From NCBI GenBank assembly GCA_032059445.1, contig DAMCAP010000008.1:1-64000 (forward strand): DNA of 64,000 nucleotides, in the 5' to 3' direction. The notes below the pieces were generated by a model. That model was not told the DNA's origin, made no database searches, and saw only the letters and a program-made list of their open reading frames with translations. The translations under genes and the position numbers were made by a program. This document shows positions 7,023-14,772 of the stretch, one piece after another. Source of the DNA: DAMCAP01 sp032059445 (GTDB lineage Bacteria > Bacillota > Clostridia > Oscillospirales > Ruminococcaceae). Numbering within the stretch: the first letter of the stretch is position 1; each line of letters begins with the position of its first letter.

Positions 7023-7322
7023 ATGTACAAAGAAATTTTTCCAACTAGAATTAAAAAAGCCAGATTAGATGCAGGATACACGCAACAACAAGTTGCAGAT
7101 ATTACAGGTATTAGTAGGTCTACAATCACAAAATATGAAACAGGAAACTTAGAACCAACATTAGAAACTCTAGGCACATTAGCTCAATTCTACAATGTAA
7201 GTCTAAACTGGCTACTCGGAGTAACCTTAGAACCAAATATCCCCGAACCTTCCAAAAAACCAAAAATTAAAATAAACTACGAAAACGGACAGAATGAGAA
7301 GACATCTATACATTACGAATAG
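7023..7322 (+). CDS. Cro/cI-family HTH regulator of the prophage (99 aa)
   Basis: The protein has a standard XRE-type helix-turn-helix at residues about 8-62 (RIKKARLDAGYTQQQVADI then GISRSTITKYETG), followed by the family-typical FYNVSLNWLLG and a short charged tail. It lacks a cleavage or dimerisation domain, so it is a short repressor of the immunity type. It is transcribed away from the phage operon across the operator region at 6915-7007 and has GGAGGG upstream of ATG. It probably holds the prophage silent; autoregulation is likely because operators also cover its own promoter. Confidence 0.88.
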   Translation: MYKEIFPTRIKKARLDAGYTQQQVADITGISRSTITKYETGNLEPTLETLGTLAQFYNVSLNWLLGVTLEPNIPEPSKKPKIKINYENGQNEKTSIHYE

Positions 7323-7632
7323 TCCAAAGGTAGCGATGCAAGGTCATGCAATTAAGAGTAGGCTCTGCTACCCACAGGAAAGCAAGGACAACCGACTCAG
7401 ATATAAGCCCCTGTAAGGTGTACAAGGTCGGTAAGGAATCCAATAGAGGGCAAGCCCAAAAGATGCCCCCTATGCCCTCCTACAGCCCTCTACCCGCCTA
7501 CCACGATACAAGCACTAGAGATATAAGAATTACGAAAGGGGGCGAGGAAACCCCGCCCCCAAGCCCCCACCCTTGGCATCTTATATCCCCTTAAATCCAT
7601 TTCGTTGAGATCTCGCCAACTGAAAATTTGCA
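7323..7632. other. Non-coding prophage/host junction with GC-rich hairpin
   Basis: No convincing gene in 310 bases: the one open plus frame has odd composition and no ribosome site. A GC hairpin with GGGGGCG at 7538-7544 pairing with CGCCCCC at 7554-7560 stands out, followed by more C-runs. It resembles the C/G-run hairpins at 1842-1863 in the same prophage. Filamentous phage intergenic regions carry origin and packaging hairpins, so this is a second candidate. No direct repeat suitable as an attachment site was found. Confidence 0.45.
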
Positions 7633-7718
7633 CAAAAAAAAGCACCTTTTCAGGTGCTTTTGTCTTGTAAAATATGTATGGATTGAACGTCCAATTTTTA
7701 TTTAGCGAAGTATTATCT
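7633..7718 (-). ncRNA. Probable small RNA (about 86 nt) at the prophage/host junction
   Basis: On the minus strand a consensus promoter, TTGACA (7753-7748), 17-bp spacer, TATACT (7730-7725), is followed about 86 nt later by a textbook terminator: AAGCACCT/AGGTGCTT stem (7640-7659) then eight T. No ORF of useful size lies between. An internal small hairpin ATTG-GACGTT-CAAT is present. Function and target unknown; it could be a phage regulatory RNA or an antisense regulator. Confidence 0.55.
7634..7661 (-). terminator. Rho-independent terminator of the small RNA
   Basis: An 8-bp stem (7640-7647 with 7652-7659) and 4-nt loop are followed on the minus strand by eight T. Confidence 0.8.
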
Positions 7719-7724
7719 AAAATT

Positions 7725-7753
7725 AGTATATATCTTATCTCATAAGATGTCAA
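7725..7753 (-). promoter_or_regulatory. Sigma-A promoter for the small RNA
   Basis: TTGACA and TATACT hexamers are separated by exactly 17 bp on the minus strand. Predicted start of transcription is near 7718. Confidence 0.6.
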
Positions 7754-7829
7754 TATAAGTTGTGTATTTTCCCTTCGGGTGCTATAATAAAAGCAGCATA
7801 GATATGCGAAATTTAAGGAGGTCATACAA

Positions 7830-8866
7830 ATGCAGCACGATGAAAAATACTCTCTTGGTTTACTGTCTGATCTTTGTACCGCCAACGGTATTTCTGGCTT
7901 TGAAGACGAAGTTGTAGAGGTCGCTAAAAAATATGCAGCCGACTACGCCTCCCTTACCGAAAACAGCCTACGCAATCTGTATATCAAGCGCAACGCCAAT
8001 ACTGGCGGCAAGCCTGTGGTAATGCTGGATGCACACAGCGACGAACTTGGATTTGTCGTACAGAATATTAAGCCCAACGGAACCCTAAGCTTCCTCCCCA
8101 TTGGCGGATGGCTTCCCCGTGCAATGTCTGCACATAAGGTGCGTGTCCTCTCCTCTACCGGCGAGTACGTTACCGGTGTCATTGCCAGCAAGCCTCCCCA
8201 CTTTATGAGTGACAGTGAGAAGCACAAGGAGCTTAGCATTGATGACATGGTCATTGATGTGGGTGCTTGCAGCAAAGATGAAGTCATCAACGACTTTAAA
8301 ATCGAGCTGGGTGCTCCAATCATCCCCGATGTAGGCTTTGAATATAACGCAAAAAATGGCATAATCCTCACTAAAGCTCTTGATAATAGACTAGGCTGTG
8401 CTGCCGTAATCGAAACCATCAAGCAGCTTGCACAAACCGAGCTAGCAGTAGATGTAGTGGGCTCCCTGACTGCTCAAGAAGAAGTCGGCCGTCGTGGTGC
8501 TGATGCTGCTGTCAACTTCATCAAGCCTCNNNNNNNNNNGATGCGCAATCGACCCTGCGTCATGGCCCACAGATCCGACACTTTGATAAGTCTATGATCA
8601 GCAGCCCTAGATTTACTAAGCTTGCCAAAGAGATCGCTAAGAAGCATGGCATCAAATATCAAGAAGCTGTCCGTTCTGGTGGCGGTACCAATGCAGGTGC
8701 AATCCATATCGCGAATGACGGTATCCCCTGTATTGTACTTGGTGTGCCTACTCGATATGCACACAGTCACCACTGCTACTGTGCATTAGAAGATTATCAA
8801 AATACCGTAGCATTGGCAGTTGAAGTTATCAAAGCACTAAACGAGGAAATCGTTTTGTCCTTCTAA
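7830..8866 (+). CDS. M42-family glutamyl/leucyl aminopeptidase, interrupted by an assembly gap
   Basis: This is a cobalt/zinc-dependent cytosolic aminopeptidase of the M42 family, which trims peptides. Seen: the first metal ligand segment VMLDAHSDELGFVV (about residue 68), the DNRLGCAA segment, the catalytic Glu pair in TAQEEVGRRGA, and after the gap the C-terminal metal ligand region (THSHHCYCALEDY-like). A 10-N run at 8530-8539 breaks the frame; the true gap is not 10 bases because the frames differ. Strong AAGGAGG ribosome site and a TATAAT at 7783. A second M42 gene lies at 33507. Confidence 0.92.
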
Positions 8867-8885
8867 TAACAGATCAAAATATAAG

Positions 8886-8916
8886 AAAAAAGAGGAGCAA
8901 CATGCTCCTCTTTTTG
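8886..8916. terminator. Bidirectional terminator
   Basis: Stem AGAGGAGCA (8891-8899) with TGCTCCTCT (8903-8911), A-run on the left and T-run on the right. It serves both the M42 gene and the converging gene ending at 8923. Confidence 0.9.
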
Positions 8917-8922
8917 TTGTAT

Positions 8923-9711
8923 TTAAAGGGGATGTTGAGCCTGCTTTAGAGGGATAATTGAGCCTATATCCTCCAAAATCCCATCATAGAGTGTTACGAC
9001 CTCTACCCCATGGCTTTTGCAAAACGCTCTGATCTTAGTACCATCTGGGTGCAGATCAATATCACCACACACAGCTAGTTTATCCTTATCAATAAAGCCA
9101 CAGCAACCACCAATAAAACCATAATCATATCCTGGTAGCTTAATGTAGCCGCTACGGATGTGCAGTGTATCGATGTTATGATTTCGTGCAGCGATGCAGA
9201 TACCTTGATCAGAGGTGATAATTGCCTGCTTGCTTATAACAGCACAAGAGCATTTGGTATAACCCTGCTTTACCGGTATGATCACTCTTCCCTGCTCCTG
9301 TAATAAGCTTAGTGCTTTTGGTGAAGAAGAAGCAGGATTGCAAAAGACATAGTCTCCGAGCACCAATAGATTATATAGCGCGTCCCTAGGGTAATAAGCC
9401 TCGGGACTCTCCCCTAGTTCAACGGAAAAACCTACCTCTTTAAGAGTGTTTAGGTTGCTGCTCATACTACAGATGGCCTCACCTGCCCCTAGATGTACAA
9501 AAAGCATGTCCACATGAGCAGCCACAGGATCCGCCAAGCGATGATCAGCGGAGAGCAACACCGCTTTAATCCCCCTTGCCTGTAAGGCTCGATGTGCTTT
9601 TTCGTAATGGGCGCCAATTGCTGCGAGTGTGACAGGGTGCTGAGGGCAATTTGGTGTATCAATAAAGGCTTCTACAAAAATCACTCCCGAATAATAATCA
9701 GGAAAGCTCAA
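8923..9711 (-). CDS. DUF6873 family (GME-fold) protein
   Basis: A 262-aa cytosolic protein of the Clostridia-specific group that I associate with DUF6873, related in fold to guanidino-modifying enzymes such as amidinotransferases. Internal features include an H-x-G-x-GE-A motif (FVHLGAGEAICSM), a GYTKCSC segment (possible active-site cysteine), and the GGCCGFI-D-K and CGDIDLHPDG motifs near the C-terminus. Activity is not established. It is a single gene, convergent with M42 and divergent from the small Cys protein at 9813. Confidence 0.72.
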   Translation of the reverse strand: MSFPDYYSGVIFVEAFIDTPNCPQHPVTLAAIGAHYEKAHRALQARGIKAVLLSADHRLADPVAAHVDMLFVHLGAGEAICSMSSNLNTLKEVGFSVELGESPEAYYPRDALYNLLVLGDYVFCNPASSSPKALSLLQEQGRVIIPVKQGYTKCSCAVISKQAIITSDQGICIAARNHNIDTLHIRSGYIKLPGYDYGFIGGCCGFIDKDKLAVCGDIDLHPDGTKIRAFCKSHGVEVVTLYDGILEDIGSIIPLKQAQHPL

Positions 9712-9812
9712 ATACTAAGGTATAATCCAAACACGGTAAGCACGCAGCGATTTCTATGCTGCTGGGCCATTTAGAGCAATATGTTTAATATGTGTTTAAG
9801 GTAAGGTGAAGT

Positions 9813-9971
9813 ATGAATTTAATCTATTGCGCCAATAACTGTAAGCATCAAAAAGATGGGTATTGCACGATCACGGAGCTCAAAGCCCCAGGCAATCAGC
9901 CTCAAAACAGCACTGGTTGCATCTATTATGTGCCACCTCAGGAAGGCGAAGCTAGTCCAAAACCCGTTTAA
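9813..9971 (+). CDS. Small cysteine-motif protein (52 aa)
   Basis: This 52-codon ORF begins MNLIYCANNCKHQ with AAGGTGAA upstream. Four cysteines (positions 6, 10, 18, 36) in a C-x3-C-x7-C pattern suggest a small metal-binding knuckle. Similar tiny proteins with the opening MNLIYC are widespread in Clostridia, often mislabelled as hydroxymyristoyl-ACP dehydratase. Its last 20 bases overlap the 3' end of convergent radA. Function unknown. Confidence 0.72.
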   Translation: MNLIYCANNCKHQKDGYCTITELKAPGNQPQNSTGCIYYVPPQEGEASPKPV

Positions 9972-11319
9972 GCTCATTTAATGACTTGATTCCAATTAAC
10001 TCAAGCCCCGGCATGGTGTCAATATTGACTGCACTTACGTTTTGTGCTGGAAGAATGATCTGACGAAATCCCAGTCGATATGCCTCACTGATACGCAGAG
10101 CCGCATGGCCTACAGTGCGAACCTCGCCTGTAAGGCCAATTTCACCAAATACAGCCGTGTGCTCCCCGATCACCTTCCCTGTCAGATTGGATACGATGGC
10201 CACTGCCACTGCTAGGTCAGCGGCAGGCTCATCAAGGCGCAATCCTCCTACGACATTGATATAAGCGTCTAAATTGCTCATAAAATAACCACATCGTTTC
10301 TCTAGTACTGCCAGTAGCATTGCAGTCCTATTAAAGTCGACGCCATTGGCGCTGCGTTTTGGTACTGGGTAGCTGCTTTTGCTAACCAGTGCCTGTATCT
10401 CAGCCAGTAGTGGTCGTGTGCCCTCCATTACACAGGTCACAGCTGTGCCTGATACATTGGCTGGTCTGCCCGATAAAAGCATCATAGAAGGATTGAGCAC
10501 CTGAGATAGGCCCTTATCGGTCATCTCAAATACGCCGATTTCGTTGGTGGAGCCATAACGATTTTTAATTGCCCTTAGAATCCTATAGGGCATATTTCGC
10601 TCACCCTCAAAATACAGTACTGCATCCACCATATGCTCCATCACCTTGGGGCCTGCGATTGCTCCGTCTTTATTGACGTGCCCGACGATAAACATGGGTA
10701 TTTCTCGCTCTTTTGCCGCAGCGATCAAGCGCGCAGTGCATTCTTTGGTCTGCGAGATACTACCGGGAGCTGAGGTAATATTGGTCGCATTCATCGTCTG
10801 GATCGAATCGATGATAACCAGATCAGGCTTGTGATCATAAATGGCTGCAATGACCTGATCTAGACTGGTATTTGATAAAATCAAGAGATTTTGACTGCTT
10901 ACACCTAAACGATTGGCTCTGAGCTTAATTTGTCTGGTACTCTCCTCCCCCGAAACATACAGAACTCTTAGTTTCTGGCACAGAGGGTTACAGATTTGCA
11001 GTAAGATCGTAGATTTACCGATGCCCGGGTCGCCGCTTACTAAAATAACCGACCCGGGTACAATTCCGCCACCAAGCACACGGTCGATTTCTTCGACCCC
11101 TACCATGTAACGGATTTCTTCTGACGCCATGATGTCATCAATGCTCGAAACAGTCGGTGAAATCGCTGGGGTCACTGTTAAAGAGCCTTTGAGCGGTTCA
11201 TCTATTTTAAGCTCTTCGATCAAGGTGTTCCATGCTTTGCAGTCAGGGCACTGGCCCATCCACTTATGGCATTCATAACCACACTCGGTACAGACGAATA
11301 TTTTTTTGATCTTTGCCAT
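9952..11319 (-). CDS. radA: DNA repair/branch-migration ATPase RadA (Sms)
   Basis: 455 aa, the normal length. Seen in order: N-terminal C4 zinc finger (CTECGYEC to CPDC, residues 10-27), RecA-like domain with Walker A GDPGIGKST (about 96-104), the RadA signature KNRYGS (about 250), and a C-terminal Lon-protease-like domain. RadA extends and processes recombination intermediates. It is followed in the same direction by no close gene; cwlD lies 11 nt upstream. Confidence 0.97.
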   Translation of the reverse strand: MAKIKKIFVCTECGYECHKWMGQCPDCKAWNTLIEELKIDEPLKGSLTVTPAISPTVSSIDDIMASEEIRYMVGVEEIDRVLGGGIVPGSVILVSGDPGIGKSTILLQICNPLCQKLRVLYVSGEESTRQIKLRANRLGVSSQNLLILSNTSLDQVIAAIYDHKPDLVIIDSIQTMNATNITSAPGSISQTKECTARLIAAAKEREIPMFIVGHVNKDGAIAGPKVMEHMVDAVLYFEGERNMPYRILRAIKNRYGSTNEIGVFEMTDKGLSQVLNPSMMLLSGRPANVSGTAVTCVMEGTRPLLAEIQALVSKSSYPVPKRSANGVDFNRTAMLLAVLEKRCGYFMSNLDAYINVVGGLRLDEPAADLAVAVAIVSNLTGKVIGEHTAVFGEIGLTGEVRTVGHAALRISEAYRLGFRQIILPAQNVSAVNIDTMPGLELIGIKSLNELKRVLD

Positions 11320-11330
11320 TTATGTTCTCC

Positions 11331-12035
11331 TTAATATAGATACTCCACAATCGAGGTAAATATACAGTAAGCCATCTTTTGTTGATATGCTGTGTCTTTT
11401 AGCTTAGCAGCCTCCTCAGGGTTTGACAAAAATCCGCATTCCACAATTACCGATGGGACTTTAGAATAATAAAGCAGGTATAAGTCTTTGGTGGCCTTTT
11501 TTACCTCTCTGCTATTGTCGGGCTGTAGCATGGAGCGGATATTTTTTTGTATGGTTTTTGCCAGCTCCGAGCTATCTTCATGCTCTATGCCGTAAAATAC
11601 CTGCCCTCCCCAATACTTGCTTTCGGGGAATTTATTTTGGTGAATACTGATGAATATGCTGTCAGGATTATCAACTGTATGACGCAGGCGATTTTTCATA
11701 TCAGCCTTTTTTCGCTCCGATAAGGAACCTCCCGATTTGTTGCTTACATCGGTATCTTCTGTTCTTACCATTATAACATCAAGACCATATAGACGACAAT
11801 ACTCCTCTAGCATGGATGCAATAGTAAGGTTGATATCTTTTTCTATAATACCGCCTGCTCCACTTGCTCCACCGTCAAAACCTCCATGCCCTGCATCGAT
11901 AATAATAGAGGGCATAAAGGGCACCTCTGTATTGTTGCTTACAATTTTTGTTAAGCGGTCGCCTGTGATCAGTATCCCAAATGTCAAGCCCAGCATAAGA
12001 AACACAATTTTTAGCCAATCCAACTTTAACACCAT
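11331..12035 (-). CDS. cwlD: N-acetylmuramoyl-L-alanine amidase CwlD (Amidase_3)
   Basis: This 234-aa amidase is needed for muramic-delta-lactam in spore cortex, allowing cortex-lytic enzymes to recognise it during germination. Seen: an N-terminal membrane/signal anchor (about residues 8-26), zinc ligands in IIDAGHGGFDGG (His) and EKDINL (Glu), the SIHQNK His, and the catalytic VECGFLSN Glu. Length and arrangement match CwlD rather than the large autolysins. Fits a sporulating host. Confidence 0.9.
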   Translation of the reverse strand: MVLKLDWLKIVFLMLGLTFGILITGDRLTKIVSNNTEVPFMPSIIIDAGHGGFDGGASGAGGIIEKDINLTIASMLEEYCRLYGLDVIMVRTEDTDVSNKSGGSLSERKKADMKNRLRHTVDNPDSIFISIHQNKFPESKYWGGQVFYGIEHEDSSELAKTIQKNIRSMLQPDNSREVKKATKDLYLLYYSKVPSVIVECGFLSNPEEAAKLKDTAYQQKMAYCIFTSIVEYLY

Positions 12036-12060
12036 ATTACTCCTCCGTACATATTAACAT

Positions 12061-12087
12061 AGGATGCATATAGACACTATGCATCCT
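12061..12087. terminator. Hairpin upstream of cwlD
   Basis: A 10-bp perfect stem AGGATGCATA / TATGCATCCT with a 7-nt loop. There is no T-run on either side, so a terminator role is uncertain; it could be a regulatory hairpin in the cwlD leader. Confidence 0.45.
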
Positions 12088-12153
12088 AAAGATACTTCAA
12101 TATATGGTGTTTTAATGGCGATTATGTGTAGTATTACAGCTTGCTTGATACAA

Positions 12154-12188
12154 ATAAACTGCCCGCATGTAATTATGCGGGCAGTTTT
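12154..12188. terminator. Terminator downstream of exonuclease III gene
   Basis: Stem AACTGCCCGCAT / ATGCGGGCAGTT with a 6-nt loop, 8 nt beyond the stop codon of the minus-strand gene ending at 12196. Confidence 0.8.
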
Positions 12189-12195
12189 GCACTAT

Positions 12196-12948
12196 CTAGA
12201 GGGCGAGCTCCAAGCCTACCGGGCAGTGGTCGCTGCCCAATACCTCAGGGTAGATCTTGCTGCTCACAATATTATCTCGTAGAGAATCAGAGACTACAAA
12301 ATAATCTATTCTCCATCCTACATTTTTCTTCCTTGCTCCTGCACGATAAGACCACCAGGAGTAAGCATCGATCTGATCGGGGTACAGGGTGCGAAAACTA
12401 TCTAGAAATCCTCTGCCTAGTAGCTCGGTAAACTTCCCCCGCTCTTCATAAGAAAACCCGGGATTGCCGATATTAGGCTTGGGGTGTTTTAGATCAATTT
12501 CATTATGCGCTACGTTTAAGTCACCGCAAAGCACCACCGGCTTTTTTTGAGAAAGCTCAGAAAGATAAGCCTGTAGGTCATCCTCATACTCCATCCGGTA
12601 ATTAAGACGTGCGAGCTCTGGTTGTGCATTGGGTGAGTATACATTGACCAGATAAAGCTCTTCAAACTCCAGTGTAATCGCCCGCCCTTCGTCAAGATGC
12701 TTGTCATTGATCCCAAAGGTAACAGACAAAGGTTTGATCCTCGTAAAAACCGCAGTACCGGAATAGCCCTTTTTGACTGCACTGTTGAAGTATTGATAAT
12801 AGCCGGGAGTATCGATAACTGCTTGTCCTTCTTGCATTTTGGTTTCTTGGACACAAAAGACATCTGCATCTATATCATGAAAAAAATCCAAAAAACCTTT
12901 TTCAAGGCAGCTTCTAAGACCGTTGACATTCCAGGAAATCAGCTTCAT
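12196..12948 (-). CDS. xth: Exodeoxyribonuclease III / AP endonuclease
   Basis: 250 aa, family-normal length. Cuts DNA 5' of abasic sites and digests 3' ends during base-excision repair. The endonuclease/exonuclease/phosphatase signatures are all visible: SWNVNGLRS, VQETKMQ (metal Glu), LVNVYSPNAQ, CGDLNVAHNEIDL, GWRIDYFVVSD and the final catalytic SDHCPV. Single-gene unit with a terminator on its 3' side. Confidence 0.97.
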   Translation of the reverse strand: MKLISWNVNGLRSCLEKGFLDFFHDIDADVFCVQETKMQEGQAVIDTPGYYQYFNSAVKKGYSGTAVFTRIKPLSVTFGINDKHLDEGRAITLEFEELYLVNVYSPNAQPELARLNYRMEYEDDLQAYLSELSQKKPVVLCGDLNVAHNEIDLKHPKPNIGNPGFSYEERGKFTELLGRGFLDSFRTLYPDQIDAYSWWSYRAGARKKNVGWRIDYFVVSDSLRDNIVSSKIYPEVLGSDHCPVGLELAL

Positions 12949-13037
12949 AATAACCTCCTAAAGTAGTAGTTATTTATATTATAGCAAGAATCCACCTCTG
13001 TCGCAACAGTTTTATGCTGAAGCCTCTTAAAATAATA

Positions 13038-13066
13038 AGAGCCTGCGCCCCTATGGCGCAAGCTCT
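13038..13066 (-). terminator. Terminator after the gamma-glutamyltransferase gene
   Basis: A 12-bp GC-rich stem (AGAGC...GCGCC paired with GGCGC...GCTCT) just beyond the stop at 13077, with a T-rich tail on the minus strand. Confidence 0.75.
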
Positions 13067-13076
13067 ATATATTAAG

Positions 13077-14684
13077 CTACCATGTCGCTACTGCGCCCTC
13101 TGATCTGGGCTCAGTTGCACCCATATAGGTACCATCGGGGCGACGGAAAATAATCTGCCCCTTGCCATAAGCAGCTTTGTCCATATCAATGTTGATAGCA
13201 TGCCCTCTTGCGGTCAATCCGTCAATCAGGTGGCTTGAGAACTCCTGCTCTACGCCGATATTCAAGCCATCTTTCCAGAGCCATCTCGGTGCATCTAGCG
13301 CCGACTGAGGGTTAAGCCCCATATCGATATAACTGGTCAACACCTGCACATGCGCCTGCGGCTGCATGAATCCTCCCATTACACCAAAAGGACCTACCGC
13401 AGCTCCATCTTTGGTTAAGAACCCTGGGATGATGGTATGATAAGGGCGTTTCCCTGGAGCTAGCACGTTTGCAGTACCGTCCACAAGGTTGAAGCTATTG
13501 CCACGGTTATGCAGGGCGATCCCTGTGCCAGGCACTACCAAGCCCGAGCCAAAGCCCATATAATTGCTCTGTATGTACGAAACCATGTTGCCTTCGTTGT
13601 CGGCAGTGCACAGGTACACTGTACCGGAATTTTGGAAGGAACCGGGCTTGGGAGTAATGGCATGGTCGGTAATCAGTTTTCTGCGATCTTCACCATAGGC
13701 TTCGCTCAGCAGCTGTTCTACCGTAACACGCATGCAGCGCCCGTCGGTAATATACTCTTTACCATCAGCAAATGCTAGCTTAATCGCCTCGATCTGACGG
13801 TGCACACTTTGTATATCGTTAAACTTCATCGGCTCAAAACCTTTAAGGATATTAAGCGCCATTAGCGCTACTATCCCCTGCCCATTTGGAGGGAGCTCCC
13901 ATACATCATAACCACGATAATTGACACTAACAGGATCAATCCACTCAGGATGAAACTTCTCAAGGTCAGACTTGCGCAGGTAGCCGCCATACTTGCGAGA
14001 AAACGCATCGATTTTGTCGGCAAGTATCCCGTTATAAAATTCCGCTGCATTGCTTTCACCAATGAGCCTGAGAGTATCGGCTAAACCCAAATTAACGAGC
14101 TTCTGGCCTGATTCAAGAGGCACACCATTTGCAGTAAAAGTATCGACATAATGGGCAAATTCATTCTCTAAACCTACTTCTTTTTGAAGCAGACCCAGCA
14201 ATCGCTTGACCGCTTTGGTAAAAGCATAGCTAACTGCCTGCCCTTCAGAGGCATAACGAATTGCAGGGGTCAGGTTTTCGAGGAGGCTGAGATTGCCAAA
14301 TTTCCAGATCAATCCCGCCCATGCAGCGGGTGTACCGGGCACAGTTACGGGAGTGAACCCGTATTTGGGCATTTCTTTTAGTCCCTTATCCCGCAGCTCT
14401 TGTGCCGAGATTAAATCAGGAGCGGGGCCGCTGGAGTTAAGACCATGCATTTTGCCTTTAAAATGTACAATTGCAAAGGCATCTCCGCCTACACCATTTG
14501 CTTGCGGCTCCAATACGGTAAGTGCAGCCGCAGTTGCTACCGCTGCATCGACAGCATTTCCACCTTTTTTTAGGATTTCCAATCCTGCTTGTGCCGCAAG
14601 ATGATTTGAGGTTGCGACCATTCCATTTAGAGAGTAATTTAAAAACCTCTTAGATGGATAGGGGTAAACATGAAAGTCATCCAT
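13077..14684 (-). CDS. ggt: Gamma-glutamyltransferase (GGT) family protein
   Basis: 535 aa from the ATG at 14684, which has GAGGAGC upstream; the longer TTG start lies inside that ribosome site. Seen: N-terminal ATSNHLAAQAGLEILKKGGNAVDAAVA, the substrate region, and the autoprocessing/catalytic threonine in SGTVYLCTADNEGNMVS, followed by the SGLVVPGTG..LHNRG region. GGTs cleave gamma-glutamyl peptides such as glutathione. No signal peptide is evident, so a cytoplasmic role is likely, as for other signal-less Firmicute members (an annotation to treat with some care). Confidence 0.92.
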   Translation of the reverse strand: MDDFHVYPYPSKRFLNYSLNGMVATSNHLAAQAGLEILKKGGNAVDAAVATAAALTVLEPQANGVGGDAFAIVHFKGKMHGLNSSGPAPDLISAQELRDKGLKEMPKYGFTPVTVPGTPAAWAGLIWKFGNLSLLENLTPAIRYASEGQAVSYAFTKAVKRLLGLLQKEVGLENEFAHYVDTFTANGVPLESGQKLVNLGLADTLRLIGESNAAEFYNGILADKIDAFSRKYGGYLRKSDLEKFHPEWIDPVSVNYRGYDVWELPPNGQGIVALMALNILKGFEPMKFNDIQSVHRQIEAIKLAFADGKEYITDGRCMRVTVEQLLSEAYGEDRRKLITDHAITPKPGSFQNSGTVYLCTADNEGNMVSYIQSNYMGFGSGLVVPGTGIALHNRGNSFNLVDGTANVLAPGKRPYHTIIPGFLTKDGAAVGPFGVMGGFMQPQAHVQVLTSYIDMGLNPQSALDAPRWLWKDGLNIGVEQEFSSHLIDGLTARGHAINIDMDKAAYGKGQIIFRRPDGTYMGATEPRSEGAVATW

Positions 14685-14731
14685 AACATAGCTCCTCAAA
14701 ATTTAATTTGCCAACGAAATATAACACACAA

Positions 14732-14764
14732 ACGAAAGCTCCGGAACTATTCCAAAGCTTTCGT
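14732..14764 (-). terminator. Terminator after D-serine dehydratase gene
   Basis: Perfect 9-bp stem ACGAAAGCT / AGCTTTCGT eight bases beyond the stop codon at 14773; short T-rich tail on the minus strand. Confidence 0.7.
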
Positions 14765-14772
14765 AAAAAACA

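Larger units (their letters stand above)
1..7630 (-). mobile_element. Inovirus-like (filamentous phage) prophage, left end outside window
   Basis: Sequence shows a compact minus-strand operon of small genes, many with one membrane segment, plus a Zot-type ATPase, a Rep_trans initiator, a short hydrophobic coat peptide, and a divergent Cro/cI-type repressor. That combination is the known hallmark of filamentous phages. Base composition is more AT-rich than the host genes that follow from 7830. No integrase gene is visible, so either it lies left of the window, or a host Xer-type or transposase route is used, or the element is a replicative episome assembled in place. The left boundary is not in the window. 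The right boundary is placed near 7.6 kb because host genes begin at 7830; this is inference, since no attachment repeat was identified. Confidence 0.85.

Noticed and set aside
6803..7177. Minus-strand ORF across the regulator gene
   Set aside because: It is a shadow of the Cro/cI gene and of the operator region.
7346..7594. Plus-strand 82-aa ORF in the prophage edge
   Set aside because: No ribosome site, proline/basic composition from GC-rich non-coding DNA, and overlaps a hairpin.
7680..7700. tRNA-like T-arm GTTCAATCC
   Set aside because: The flanking bases do not form a T stem or acceptor stem, so no tRNA is supported.
7725..7780. A dif-like (XerC/XerD) attachment site near the prophage edge
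   Set aside because: The minus strand has TTATGAGATAA and an ACTT arm, but spacing and the left arm do not match a dif consensus. The same bases form a better sigma-A promoter.
12064..12431. Plus-strand ORFs opposite the exonuclease III gene
   Set aside because: Shadow frames; the minus-strand gene has all catalytic motifs.
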